From: Hyalella azteca
Taxonomy: Eukaryota; Arthropoda; Malacostraca; Amphipoda; Hyalellidae
Direction: 5' to 3'
NCBI RefSeq assembly: GCF_000764305.2
Contig: NW_025944519.1
Span: 1 to 64,000, forward strand
DNA: 64,000 bases
Positions within the stretch are counted from its first letter, which is position 1, and the number at the start of each line of letters is the position of its first letter. Made by a program: the position numbers and the translations under genes. The notes below the pieces were generated by a model, which was given only the letters and a program-made list of their open reading frames with translations, had not been told where the DNA came from and did no database searches. This document shows positions 25,201 to 37,500 of this stretch, in pieces.

Positions 25201-26392
25201 CATCTACTCGAGTTGACGATTGTTTAAAAGTTGAATACATGTGCATGTCCTCTTATCTGACTCAGTTGGTTCAAAGTGAAACATGGGAATGTCATTTGCA
25301 TTAGGCTAAGTGCAATGTTACTTGCAGAAAAATTTCGCAATCCTTCCATACTCTTGTCTTTAATATGATAACGAGCGTGGAAAAGTTTAATCTGGTCACG
25401 TCTTCCTTTAAATTATTGTTTGTACACGTACTATCATCTATAGTTGATTCGTTTATTGGAAAAATTGTTCTTTGCTTAAGCTAGGGTATGTCTCTATTTT
25501 TCATACCCAAACTTGTTCATAAAATAATTCCTAATATCTGAACCGTTGTTTTGGTATTGAAAAATGATCTCGAAACTTAACAAATTGATTGTACCCTGCA
25601 GTTCCGGAAAAAGCAGCTTAAGTTCGGCAAGTCGCGCATCCACGACTGGGGCTTATTTGCGATGGAGCCCATCGCTGCGGACGAGATGGTCATCGAGTAC
25701 GTGGGCCAGACCATCCGGTCCATCATGGCCGACCTCAGGGAAGTTAACTACGAGAAAATGGGCATCGGGTCCTCGTATCTCTTCAGGATTGACGTGGAAA
25801 ATATCATCGATGCCACCAAGTGTGGAAATCTTGCTAGGTTCATCAACCATTCCTGCAATGTGAGTTTTGTCCAGTTTATTATTTCTAGATTTTGATTCTG
25901 TTGATAATTTGTACGTTACATAAGTAGTGTTAGGAATGATTTGAAAATATATGTGATAATGATTATATTATTGTTATAGGAGATTCGTTGATTGAATTGT
26001 ACTAAATTATCAAAATTTCTATTGATATGAATTGGTGTTAAGTTATTGGAGAAAAGTAATTGACGGCAGTGTGTGGTTCATGAATAATTATTTTCAATAT
26101 TTACTGTACAATAATAGCATCTTTTATTATTAGTTAATTGAATATCGTCAATTATGACTCATTATGAATTATGACCCGTTATGACTCATTGAATTATGAC
26201 CCGTTTTCAATTTTCCAGCCTAACTGCTATGCAAAGATCGTCAACTTGGAGAACCGCAAGAAAATTGTGATTTATTCGAAGCAGCCAATCCAGTGCGGGG
26301 AGGAGATCACCTACGACTACAAATTCCCCATCGAAGACGAGAAAATCGTTTGTTTGTGTGGCGCTCCTCAATGCAAGGGAACTCTCAACTAA
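13222..26392 (+). CDS. Set1: Set1/SETD1 histone H3 lysine-4 methyltransferase (COMPASS catalytic subunit)
   Basis: Twenty coding exons: 13222-13388, 13606-13723, 13959-14054, 14315-14498, 14747-14895, 15203-15264, 15590-15844, 16451-18034, 18364-18493, 19174-19356, 20844-20946, 21395-21562, 22207-22469, 22739-22981, 23396-23549, 23854-24039, 24291-24559, 24939-25133, 25602-25859, 26219-26392. All use GT..AG, phases agree throughout, and the sum is 4941 nt (1646 aa), the size of insect Set1. Domains: conserved N-terminus ([10 protein letters not shown], about 37-46); RRM about 107-189; Pro/His-rich exon 7; KDHYPP repeats about 365-420; conserved [10 protein letters not shown] about 551-560; charged coiled coil about 678-735; Pro-rich about 765-870; Ser/acidic exons 12-13; N-SET through exons 15-17; Win motif GSARTE 1419-1424 for WDR5; SET about 1504-1626 with NHSCNPNC 1585-1592 and ITYDY 1619-1623; post-[11 protein letters not shown] 1634-1641. 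Start: ATG 13222 follows an acceptor AG at 13206-13207 and gives MDRHNH, like other SETD1 N-termini; an in-frame ATG at 13186 would read through that acceptor. Role (family knowledge): nuclear H3K4 di/trimethylation at active promoters. Confidence 0.96.
18893..19150 (+). repeat. 27-bp minisatellite at the 3' end of Set1 intron 9
   Basis: About nine to ten copies of a 27-bp unit (core 'catcatttactgatgtcaa' followed by 'cacaccag'), ending 24 bp before the exon 10 acceptor. One unit carries an extra 15-bp partial copy and the last units are degenerate. The unit length is a multiple of three. The frame of exon 10 is open from about 18766 through the whole array, where it reads a nonapeptide repeat, TPASFTDVN. 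The acceptor itself (CCCCCAG at 19167-19173) sits where the next unit's CACCAG would fall. Confidence 0.9.
21617..21729. repeat. Short inverted-repeat element with TCCG/TCTG microsatellite, Set1 intron 12
   Basis: A 13-bp inverted repeat (agcgcattttctc / gagaaaatgcgct) brackets about 87 bp containing a run of TCCG and TCTG tetranucleotides at about 21664-21693. It looks like a small dispersed hairpin element inserted just downstream of exon 12. Confidence 0.5.
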
Positions 26393-28830
26393 AGTTCTCT
26401 TGTTCACTTTTGTCCACTCATGTTGAGAGCTGAAGTGCTCTCGCTTCTCTCCCGTGGCTTATGACAGCCCAATCGCTCTCAGTTCTCGCCCGTGGCTTAT
26501 GAGAACCTAATCGCTCTCTCGTCCCGCCCGTTACTGGTTCCCCTCATTCTGGCATTATCACTTCATCGTGGCCATCGTTTGACCTGCATCAGGTGTCGAG
26601 GATCTGTTTTGTATTGCGTCTGATTAACCTCACTGCAGTTTGTTTTGTGCGTGCTCTGTCAAACGCTTGAGCCAGAGCCTTAGTTTGTTGTTTAACTTCT
26701 TCAACTTGACGAATATAGAAATTAGTCTGATACCTGCTCAATGCAAAATGATTACAATGTTTTCTTTGCCTCTATGAAGGTTTTACACGTTAGCGCCGCA
26801 TCTTGTAGCTTATATGCTACTCATACAAAATTGCATGCCCTTTCTCAAGATAATTATTCTGGTTTGTTATCGTTTGCACGTTGATGCTCTTAAACGTTTC
26901 AATTAAAACCTAATCAATCACTAGAGAGGATTGATGCAAACGAGTTATACTTGCCCTGTGAATGGTCATTTATAGCTAATCATGCCTTGCTTTGCTTATT
27001 TGTAAACGCGCTTTTTTGTTACTTAGAGCTGTTCAATCCCAGATCGTTTCTCACTTTAATGAGCGAGGGGAGGCCCTGCAGGATTTTACTTGTTGTAGTA
27101 ACTGCAACGATTCATATTGATGTGTTGTGATCCTCAAGTACAAATTTCCTTATTCCTCTTGAGCTTTTTCTATGCTCTTTATTACTGCCAGAACAGATGA
27201 AGTCGTGTGATCGCACCCTCAGTATTGTAGTCGATTCAAGATGTGAGTCTTGCGCTAGCATGCAATCTTCTTTTTTATTGTCTGGAAACGAAAATTTCAC
27301 GAAGCTATGTTATCTTGTTGGAATAGTACTAGTCTGACATTCTGAGACCATGTACAACTGGAACAGTTTCTATGTCAAGAAACAAATTTAAACTTGCGAT
27401 TGTTTCTACAAGAAAAGCCCCAGATGAACGGTGGATACACCGGACGGTCGTGGTCTTACGTGGTCTCATCCGTCCTCTCAGATTCACCCGTCGTTAACTT
27501 TCTTATCAATCCGAATTTTCTCCCCTAGTACATCATATTGAAGTATTTTATCCTCACCCTACCGCCATCTGCGTTCAAATAATCTGAGAGTTGTCATGCA
27601 TTACATTGACATCATTTGGCAGATTTGACATTATGCTCTCACTTATCTTAACATCTCGAAGAGTCTATTTCTCATGATTTCTCTGTTGATGTAATTGTTA
27701 TACAGTGTATGGTTACTCTCAACGATAATTACGAAAGTTGAATAAGTCTATGTAGTAGAACATGTTTGTTCTCTCTTCGTCCTCATAATGATATTCTTCT
27801 GTTAACTTTACGAGTCGTGAACAGCGATGGCAGTTAAGACCGCGCGTTAATTCACTGACATGATCGTGGCACAACGCGCCCACCTGCTCCTCAATTAGCT
27901 AATTTTTATTTGTTATTATTTTATTTAGCTAACTAGACCATAGAATTTTATGTTTTTCTATTCCTTTCATTTCGTCACACGTAGGACACTATCCTTCATC
28001 CGTCCCATGTTTACGGATGGGCGGCGGAACACAAGTATTCTGTACATCTATTGTAATGCTGCACTCATGGAGCACGTATTTCTTCAAAGAGCTCTACTAC
28101 GTGGTGCGTGTAGTACTGCGGTACAGTGTAGTACAGTGAAGTGTACTTCGAACTGTGGTACGGTACAGTGGTTGTGCAGTGCGACTACTACTGCTCACTA
28201 GCTGCACACAAGAGCCTGTATTACTTTCAACTGCGTATCACAAAGTTCATGCAATTGTTTTAACAGCAAAATACGAGTATAAAAATAGAATTTAGTCGTT
28301 ATTGTTTATAATTGAATATTAGCCTCACTTGCACTATTTATTGTAGCTCGTCTTCTTATCGACTCCCATTGATGCCAGACTATATTTTGTTATGAAGGTA
28401 AATTCATTTTTTATTTTGATATAGTCTCCTTTAAATGTAACTCTTGGCCCTACAGAAATTCCCGCGTTTTAACTCCTGCACACAACAGAAGTAAATGTTT
28501 TTAGGGCTTATCGTATTACCAGACATAAAATTCAAAGATCGGACCCGACGTTTGTTTTTTTTTTCCACTCTGGACTGTTGTTTATGTCACTGATCCGTAC
28601 CTCGATGTTATTGAGGCGCAAATGTAACCATTGTATATATTTTTCACTAGTACAATATTTGCTATGAAATGTCTGTCTGGTGTTTGATATGTACATATTA
28701 GTGTGTGATGTACATTTGTGTATTTTAGCCTTTGCCAACTTCGAGCCAATTGCTGCGCCGATAAGTTGGGCATTCCGTGCTTATGTTAACTGCAAATTTA
28801 CTTTTAAAAATAAATGGCATTAATTTACTG
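26393..28830 (+). other. Candidate Set1 3' UTR and poly(A) signal
   Basis: Follows the Set1 stop codon. I found no AATAAA between the stop and 28809-28814, where 'aaaaaataaatgg' provides one, so a 3' UTR of about 2.4 kb is possible. A non-canonical earlier signal is equally possible. Short frames here lack family features. A locally repetitive 'gtacagtg'/'gtagta' tract lies at about 28095-28180. Confidence 0.3.
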
Positions 28831-28988
28831 ATGTTTCCATCCTATCCCTCTAATGCTACTTTGAATGGAGGAATCGTGGAGAAATGGTATATGTCTTGAT
28901 GTGACTTTAGGTCGTTCCATAGAGTTTTGGTTGGAGTTAAAATTATTGTCAACGTTTAGTTTAGTTTACTTCAAGAACCACGTTATGC

Positions 28989-29275
28989 TGTAGTTCCCAA
29001 ACTGTGGTACTGGTACCACTAGTGGTAGGCGAGAGCATTTCAAGTGATGCGCTTGCATTTTTGGAGTCATCGGTTATTTTGACAGCAGAATTTTTCTAAA
29101 CTAAATGTTTACTTCCTAAAACAAGATAATCGGAAAACAATTTGCAGCTGTCGCCAAATCCAAAGAGTAAACTACATAATGCGCTAATTAACATTGCATT
29201 TAATGAGATATAATACTAGATATTAACATGTAGCACTTGTGGATCGCCATGTTACCTCAGGGTTCCCAGACCTCC
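28989..29275. mobile_element. Possible hAT-family remnant
   Basis: Begins with 'tagttcccaaactgtggtac', followed by 'accactagtgg', which resembles the termini of many non-autonomous hAT elements. A second hAT-like start, 'cagggttcccagacc', lies at about 29255. No matching opposite terminus or clear target duplication was found, so this may be one or two truncated copies. Confidence 0.3.
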
Positions 29276-29399
29276 AAGGGCTGCTCGATGACAACAATTT
29301 TAAGTAAAACAGGCCTGGCCAATTTAGGCCTGGTTGATGACTCTTGCTGCTGTCGAATGCGGTGAACTGTGCGGCTATGTCTCCCTAGATTAAGCTATA

Positions 29400-30267
29400 C
29401 AGGGTGTCCCAAAAAAAAACGATATTCAACTTTGAATGGCTGTAACTCGAAAAGTAATAGAGTTAAAAAAATTTGGAAGGTCAGGATTTGTTCCCTATGT
29501 TTTTCTTCATCTCTCCACCAAAAATCAGACAGGTCGATGTATCCATAAGCGTTTGATAGAACTTTCAGTGACATGTGCTAAAATCGTGCTTGCGCAAAGT
29601 TTTAGCAAGATCATTTTGCCTAATCATTACGTTGTCTTGACATGTTTTCTTTTCGCTGCTTTTTTTTTTGTATCTATGGTGAGACAAAAACATGGCAATC
29701 TTTGGTGAGAGGCAATCATGACAATCTTTGGTGTGAGACAATCATGACAATCTTTGGTGAGACACAATCATAGCAATCTTTGCTGAGACACAATCATGAC
29801 AATCTTTATCACCAAAGATTGCCATGATTGCCTCTCACCAAAGATTGCCATGATTGTCTCTCACCAAAGATTGCCATGATTGTCTCTTACCAAAAATTGC
29901 CATGATTGTCTCTTACCAAAGATTGCAATGATTGTCTCTTACCAAAGATTTTCATGATTTTCTCTCACCAAAGATTGCCATGTTTTTGTCTCACCAAAGA
30001 TACAATAAATAAAACAGAGAAAAACTTCTCAAGACAACGTAATGATTATGCAAAATTATCTCACTAAAACTTTGCGCAAGCACGATTTTAGCACATGTCA
30101 CTGAAAGTTCTATCAAACGCTTATGGCTATATAGATCTGTCTGACTTTTGGTGGAGAGATGCAGAAAAACATAGGAAACAAATCCTGACCTTCCAAAATT
30201 TTTCAACTTTCTCACTTTTCGAGTTACAGCCATTCAAATTTGAATATCGTTTTTTTGGGACACGCTG
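29400..30267. mobile_element. Palindromic Tc1/mariner-type MITE with internal 26-bp tandem repeats
   Basis: Starts with CAGGGTGTCCCAAAAAAA at 29400 and ends with TTTTTTGGGACACGCTG at 30267, flanked by TA on both sides (29398-29399, 30268-30269). The terminal inverted repeats extend to about 270-290 bp with limited divergence. Both arms encode the same fake ORF (starting MAVTRKV) on opposite strands, which is a by-product of the inverted repeat and not a gene. The centre (about 29690-30000) consists of degenerate 26-bp tandem units of 'caccaaagattgccatgatt'+'gtctct' that reverse orientation near 29810, so the whole 868-bp element can fold into one hairpin. No transposase. Confidence 0.82.
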
Positions 30268-30344
30268 TATAATTGCAATACTGCAAGTCCTCTTGTTTTA
30301 ATTCCTAGCAATTTTTCTTCTCTTCCTACGCTGCAAATCGTCTT

Positions 30345-30905
30345 CTTTTTACAACACTTCTCTTTAACTTCACTTCTTGTCTGTCTGTCTGTCTGCTACA
30401 AATCTTGTAATCGAAATTTCACTCACTTCTACTTATCCTATCGATCTGAAATTTTGCATACTTGTTTGAAGTTGGAGACAATGCATGAATCAAATGTCAA
30501 AATAAATGATTTTAAAAAGTAAAAAAAAAAAATTTCAATATTAAAAAAATTGAAAAAATAATTTTGTCAGCTACAAATCTTACAGGTAACTGATATTTGA
30601 CACACTTTTACCTGTCTAATTGATCTGAAATTTTGCACACTTGTGTGAAGTCAGAGGCAATGCATGAATCAATTAATAGAATAATTAATTTTGAAAAGAA
30701 ATTAAGTCGAGGCAATGCATGAATCAATTAATAGAATAATTAATTTTGAAAAGAAATTAAAATTTATATATTAAAAAAATTGAAAAATTAATTTTTTAAT
30801 ATACGAAAATTAAATGAGGAATTCATGGTAAATCTTTAAGATTGGAGACACTGGATTCTTTGGAAGTGTTGTCTTTAAAAAGTAATTTTTAAGCGTATAT
30901 TATTT
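30345..30905 (+). repeat. Dispersed AT-rich repeat, copy 1
   Basis: Contains a (TGTC)n run at about 30379-30395 followed by 'gatctgaaattttgca' and 'gacaatgcatgaatcaa' motifs. The same order, inverted, occurs at about 42345-42890, and a partial copy in the same orientation is at 57948-58200. An internal tandem duplication of about 55 bp lies at about 30655-30765. It is a mobile-element-derived family without coding capacity; the class is unknown. Confidence 0.6.
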
Positions 30906-30944
30906 AGTTTTTTATTGTACGCGGTCCTCGCTAGTTACGAGAGT

Positions 30945-31470
30945 ATAACAAACCAGTTACACGTTGCAACAAGAGCGTCACAAACCAGTTACACGTTGTA
31001 ACAAGAGCGTCACAAACCAGTTACACGTTGTAACAAGAGCGTCACAAACCAGTTACAAGTAACAAGAGAGTCACAAACCAGTTACACGTAAAAACAAGAG
31101 CGTCACAAACCAGTTACACGTTGTAACAAGAGCGTCACAAACCAGTTACACGTTGTAACAAGAACGTCACAAACCAGTTACACGTTGTGTTGTAACAAGA
31201 GCGTCACAAACCAGTTACACGTTGTAACAAGAACGTCACAAACCAGTTACACGTTGTGTTGTAACAAGAGCGTCACAAACCAGTTACACGTTGTAACAAG
31301 AACGTCACAAACCAGTTACACGTTGTGTTGTAACAAGAGCGTCACACACCAGTTATACGATGTAACAAGAGCGTCACAAACACGTTGTAACAAGAGCGTC
31401 ACAAACCAGTTATATACACGTTGTAACAAGAGCGTCACAAACAAGTTACACGTTGTGTTGTAACAAGAGC
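30945..31470. repeat. 32-bp minisatellite
   Basis: About 16 tandem copies of a unit close to 'caaaccagttacacgttgta'+'acaagagcgtca', with variants containing 'aacgtca' and an extra 'gtgttgta'. It starts about 40 bp after the end of the dispersed repeat. The open frames that cross it are repeat artefacts. Confidence 0.95.
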
Positions 31471-31499
31471 AGGATATCAACAGTGTGTCGTAGCTCATA

Positions 31500-34473
31500 T
31501 ATGAGCGGCTGTAGACCGACGCAGCTGAAGAATAATTAAACGAAATGAATTTTCACGACAAATGAATCACCTCTTGCTGGGTTTAATCCATATTAATTAA
31601 TATGAGCCCTCTGCCCAAAATATCAAAGAACTTTACTAAGAAAAGGACTCAGGTGTGGCGTGCAACGTACAGCGGAAATAATTTACGAATGCAAAATGCG
31701 TCCAATTAACATGAGCTCAGTTCGCATTAAGTTCTCAGAACACCTAAGCTTATATTCAACTATACTGAGAATGTCGTTTTAACTCAACTGTTCGTGAGCT
31801 ACAATAGCTTCCATTGGCAAATGAAACTTCAAGCAAATTAAATGGGATCATGGCATCTCAACTTTTTAAATTAAAATTTTGTCTCATAAACGCTCATGGT
31901 GTTTATCAGCTTGTAATTGTTTTTCACTAAGTTTTTTAGTACATGTGCTCGTTTATTTAATATATCGGTTTTACTCTCTTCGTGTGAATTTGGTCTTTCT
32001 ATTGATTGCACTTGTATAGTTGAAGTTGCACTCATGAGACAGTTGATCCTCGACCTTTTTGTTATAGATCATAGATGTGATGATATTGCTTTAAGTTTTC
32101 TTTGTTCTTTTCCACCATTATAGGTCACAAAACTTGAAACCCAACCATCTTCTAACGGCTGTATATTTTACGCTGCATAGAAAATCATTCACGTTCTGAA
32201 ATCCAATTTAATTAATCAATCGCATCGGTTCTTATTTTTCAACAAAATCCGAGCACCGTCGATGTTGCTCGCGCGGCTGGCGGTAAAGGGAAATATTTTA
32301 CAGCCTAAAAGAAGGCTTGTGAGGCTACGTGGAAAGTCGCTCAAGTAGTCCGGCCTTGACCGGCCCCGTCATCTTCAAAAGAAGAAGCGCCGCTTGAGCG
32401 GCACAATTAACCTTCGTACCACTGATCGTGCTATGGCAACGTTACAATGGGGCCACGAATTTACTCTAAGTCTAAGTAATCTAATTTACGCAAATGGCTT
32501 CCTTTTGGAACAAAATTCCACGCTATAAATGAACTTGGACGAAAGCGAATTCTCACACTGCGGTCGTTACTGGCATGCATGACTGACTAAAGATTGCTAT
32601 AGAAGCATACTTATTGCTCTTCGCTTCCGATAACCTTGCGTCTTGTATCAATGGTGTTTGCTCGATCCCTTCGAAAAGTTTCTTTAGCAAGTAGACGAGT
32701 AATTCTGCGTTTCAAGACTATAAATTAGCTATGGCACCAGACTTGCATGAAAATTCTTGTGGAATGACGATATTTTCTTTCATATGGATGAATTTTATTA
32801 ATTTACTTTGATTCCATCAATTAGGAGAGGTTAAAGATGGCACTATACTCATGAAGCCTACGAGTTGGTCTCAGTCTTAGATATACTGTATGTACAACTA
32901 ACTTCCCCTTCAGAGCCAAATTTTTCCCGCTTACTAAATATTGAACACGAAGAAAATCACCAGGTAATTTAAGGTACATATGATACACATTAAATGTATG
33001 ATTATGAGTAGTATTTTCGAACCTTTCTTTGCTGTCAATCATACGCTGACGTAACTTTGATACCCAGCCATGTTACGGACATGAAAAGTATAGCACTTGA
33101 AAAGTAGTCAGATTTTCTGATCAGGTATAGATAAATACTTAAAATCAAAGAGAATAATTTCCAAAATACAAACTTTCAACCCACGATGCAGACATTATTG
33201 TCTAAAGAAACGTAATTTTAAGCTACATGATACCAGGTGGTTGGCCGATGAAGCTCGTGCGCTGCATCGGCTTGTGCATAGCGAGCTCCGCGGTCCACGG
33301 TCACACTACTAATCGTGAGCTTCACGTTAAATACATGGGCTCTAAACTAAATGGAATGCATACAAACATACACAGTGCCTATCTACGCTAATGAAGGCCA
33401 CATATGGTGACAGGAGCAACCGTACTCGAGTGAGAAATGTGTTCATCAGATCTGCTTCAAACATGAGACAAAAATATTTCTGCGGAGTAAAAAATCACTG
33501 TTGGTAGCCATTTGACTTCCAGAGCGCCTGGTAGTAGCGCTCTGCCTAAATAAATAATAATCTCTTTTCGTCAATTAAAATATTTCCGATAATTTCTTAA
33601 TTTCGTCTTTTTAACTTACGGTAGAACTTCAAAATTTCTGCCTGTATGGCATAGCCGTGAAGAAAAATGAATGATTCAAAATTTCTCTCAGGTTTTCGAT
33701 AAATCATTTTCTTTGGTGCAATGAGTGGTATACATATATGAAAACATTTAAGTCTCCGTAAGCAAAATTGGATGTTTGTAACATGCTACGTTGGCGTCAC
33801 TTCAGGGTTGCCGGCATCATTCATGAATCTCGACACATGATAAAAAAGAGAGAAAGTGCTTGTGGCATCACGAAAATGTTGCGCAAGTGCCCGTGCGGCT
33901 CTGATAACGTGCAAAGACTAATACATCCCCACGTCCATCACTTCTGAAAGAGTTTACTTGTCTTCCAAGCCTTGATCCATATTTCGAGAGCTGAGGTTGA
34001 GTACCGCAGAGTATCTGTTGTTGACAGCAGCAAACGCTGCGTGAGCAGAAAAAAATTCTATAAATTTCTTCATATCCAAGCTGCTTGCATTTTCTTTTTG
34101 TCAAAACATGTTCTCAATTTCTTCTAATACATAAGTAAGCACTCAGGCGGTATTAAGTGTTTATCATGCTAGCAGCTGATCACGATGGCAACTCATTATG
34201 CGTAACTGCATTACGCGTAATCGAATCCAGCGTTGGGCGCGCTGCCCATGCTGGCAGTGCCGTGCGTCTGATGACCTGCGCATGCGCCATCAGCGCAGTG
34301 CGGCCACTGACGACCCATAATTGAGAAGCACGGAGGTTGAGTAAGTAGATGACGACATAAAGACAGGGCTGTCTCTTCTCATCATGACAGAGGGAAACTA
34401 TTCAGAATGAATAACCAAGACCAGGAACAGAATTCTCATTAGCCTAGTTATTAAAATGATAATTTTATTTTAG
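31500..34473. other. No gene defined
   Basis: Mixed-composition sequence with a GC-rich patch at about 32330-32410. It may contain upstream exons of the gene whose last exon is proposed at 34474, but none could be defined from splice signals and reading frame together. Confidence 0.4.
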
Positions 34474-34567
34474 GGATCACGTTGACAGCGACGACGCCAT
34501 TGAAGCGCTGCAGGGTAACATGACAAGGTCGACGCTTGAGCTGATTTTGAACAATAGGCTGTTGTGA
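34474..34567 (+). CDS. Putative 3'-terminal coding exon of an unidentified gene
   Basis: Follows a T-rich acceptor ('ttttattttag', AG at 34472-34473). After one base completing a split codon it encodes 30 residues (starting DHVDSDDAIEALQG, ending ILNNRLL) and stops at TGA 34565-34567. An AATAAA lies only 11 nt downstream (34578-34583). Acidic/amphipathic composition, acceptor, stop and poly(A) signal together make a coherent terminal exon. The family is not recognised and no upstream exon was found in the window, so the gene may be an intron-rich plus-strand gene with distant exons, or this could be coincidence. Confidence 0.35.
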
Positions 34568-34577
34568 TTGTTAGCTC

Positions 34578-34583
34578 AATAAA
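34578..34583 (+). terminator. Poly(A) signal AATAAA
   Basis: Canonical hexamer just after the stop codon of the proposed terminal exon; the main support for that exon being real. Confidence 0.4.
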
Positions 34584-34599
34584 AGTAACCAGGCTTTCA

Positions 34600-37500
34600 G
34601 CTATTAAAAAAAACTAGCCGCTCTCCGCCATATATGTCGTTAATTGACCACATGTACAACCAGTGCAAATTTTGACAAACGTGTTTCGTTAAGGCTTGCG
34701 ACGATTCCGAGAACTCAGCTACATTCTCGGGTGACACAATCGCGTCCGCGTGTGGCAGGAGCTGCAATTAGGAGCGCCACAGTCATGGATGTTCTTTGTC
34801 GCCGCGCTCCTCCTATATAGCGCTGCCAGCAAATGAAGCTGTCGTGCCTGATGCCCTCATACACCAGGTGGCGGGACTGCAGTTGCAGGTGTCATGCCGG
34901 GAATTTCGTGACACGCTGTAATTAATGAGACGCTGCATCGCTGGGAGGAGGTATGACCCACAATTTGACCAATTAAATAACTCTAAAATCTCAAATAAGT
35001 TTATAATATTGAACAGGCAAGTAAATTATATTTTGTATTCCATTACAACTAAAGAAGAAATGACTAAATCAGAATGCTTCAATTATTTTTTAATATATGC
35101 ACCTCAATTTTTGTCACTAAACTATGAGTATGACGGCAGTTATTAGTAAACTAATGTCTGTTACGATCTAGCAATTCAGACAAATTTCCTACGTGTGCCC
35201 AGCATTTACGTATTTCCGGCCAAGCTTCATAACCGATACATTCATTACATTTGACGAAATTTATACCTGGTGGCATAAGACAACTTTATTTATAATTTTT
35301 ACTAAATAATGCTCTAAATAAAGTTTTATAAATTTGAAACTCATCGCAAGTCTTGCGACTCGTACATGTTTTGACGGCCGACTTTTTCATATCCGCAATC
35401 CAGGCGACCGCGTGCCGCGCGTGTGAACGAGTACGTCGCTCACTAAGAAGCGGCGGACAAATAAGAGCAGATGCGTCTTCGTTTAGAGTAAGGAAGAACG
35501 TAAGGTCGGCGTAGAATAACCACAAGGGTCATGGTCGTGTTACCGTTGGTGGAGTTATTGATAATAATTAGTGGGTCGCTGCTGACGAGATCCCAGCTCG
35601 TCATGAACCATGTTTTCCGACTTACAAGCTCATGTCAGAACGATGGCAGTTCATCGACTTAGCGCATGCCGATCATTTGTTCAAGTCTAAAAGCTTTGAG
35701 CCGTTGCTGATCGATGAGTTGTGATGTATGCGCAAATTTTGATGTATCGTGTGATGGATGCAAGCTTCTCACGTATATTTGGGTCGAGGTTAAATTTTCT
35801 GTCTTTTGAACGTAAGCTTCAATCCTCGAATAATGGAGATCAGTAACGATGATATTTAATATGAGTGAAGGCATGATACTTATCAAAGGCACCTATCAGG
35901 CGCCCGTCATCCAGAGTGTCTCATTTTGATTCCACCACCTCTGGACGTTCAAGGATTATCTTCAGTTTGAATTCTATACTCCATACGAAAATGCGATTCT
36001 ATTTTTAAAATTGACCTTAAAAATGTTGTCTCTCAAAACTAGAGAAATATATTGAGTAAAAATAAAAATTTTTACCCCAGTTAAGATGCTGAGTCGACTG
36101 CCCTCCTCGTATATTGGTCGTGATCTACAACCGTCGATGCCCGATCTCATAAACAATGTAAGCAGCGAGCGCATTAACTCCTTGATAATGAGCTTTGTCA
36201 TGCCTGCACCATGCACGAAATGGTTCTCAACCCCCTTTGCTTAATCGAACTTTGATTCTTTAGATGAGAGGTGCTAATGACCTTTCATTTGTCACATCCT
36301 AAGCACGACTTCCAATTGCGGGGAGCGGCTCGCATTTCGTCATCGCTTCAAGTAGACCTATCGCTTACTTTGCATTTTGAAGTGCACTGAAGTGACGTTC
36401 TCAGACTTGAAGAAGGAGCTTAATGGCTGAACAGGGTCATTCAACGGAGCACGTTCTCTTCTTTACTCAGTGGCCAATACGGCCTAAAAATTGCGATCAA
36501 AGGGCATGATCCATTGTGTGGACCACCTCACCAAACGTGAAGTCGTCAAAAACAAGTGAAAGTGAGGACACTGTGGACTATCTGAACTAGTCGGTAGGCG
36601 GAGATTTTCTTGGGATTTCTTCTCCGGATACATTGATCCTTATTGGCTCGACAGTTGTTACATGTTGCATGTTAGCTCACTCAGCGACCTATGAGTAAGC
36701 TAATTTTAAAAAGGTGAAACCACATAAGTAAAATCATTGGCGTAAATCCGAAAAATTTATTAAATTATATTAGGTGAATCGGAGTAACTATAAACGATCA
36801 ATAGAACCTATATATATTTTTTTAATTCTAAAGTTCACGTAGTAAAAAGTGCTGCATGAGTCCAATGCTTGTATAGAGCATTGCTGACGACCATCGAGGA
36901 CGAAGAAGCGGGCATCATCTCGATTACATCCGTACCTTGTCAACCTCAATTAACGTGATCAAACGCTGAATTCCTTCGTTTGTGTGCACTGAATCGACTA
37001 ATTATTTCGAGAGGTCGTGAAATTACTTTTGTCACGATTCCAAACCGTGATAATCGGTAGGCACATGTCAACTGAACAAATATACAGTAAGTATAACTTC
37101 CGCTTGATTGCACCAAATTTTTAAAAGGCCAGCTTGTAATATATTCTATTTGCTTCAAACATCAAATCACGTCGAAACGAATTACATCGAAATTGTTTTG
37201 AACTATTCAAGTTTGCAGATATTAAATTGGGAATATTTTTTGTATTAATCCTCATTCTATGGTGGTTTGTTTTTCATGGATATGTAAAACTTCTTCATAA
37301 CTGCAAAATTAATGAGCACTAGAATCTTACCGCACCGTAAAGCCCGTATTCGCAGCGCTATACAATATGTAGAACGTCTAAACGTGTAACTAAGCTTTAA
37401 GCATCCTGCATAATTCTGTTTCAAACATCATACAGTTTCTCTGAGATATTTGAATTAGTTGAGTTTTATCCGAAGCTATTTCAAAAGTTTTCCGTTCTCT

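Noticed and set aside
29436..30233. Two opposite-strand ORFs starting MAVTRKV
   Set aside because: Identical-looking proteins arise because they lie in the two inverted arms of the mariner-type MITE; no transposase motifs.
30945..31470. Regular repeats that could suggest a CRISPR array
   Set aside because: Units are contiguous without unique spacers, in a eukaryotic context; this is a minisatellite. The same applies to 18893-19150 and 52000-53050.
35286..35525. 79-codon minus-strand ORF
   Set aside because: Lacks acceptor/donor logic and any family signature.
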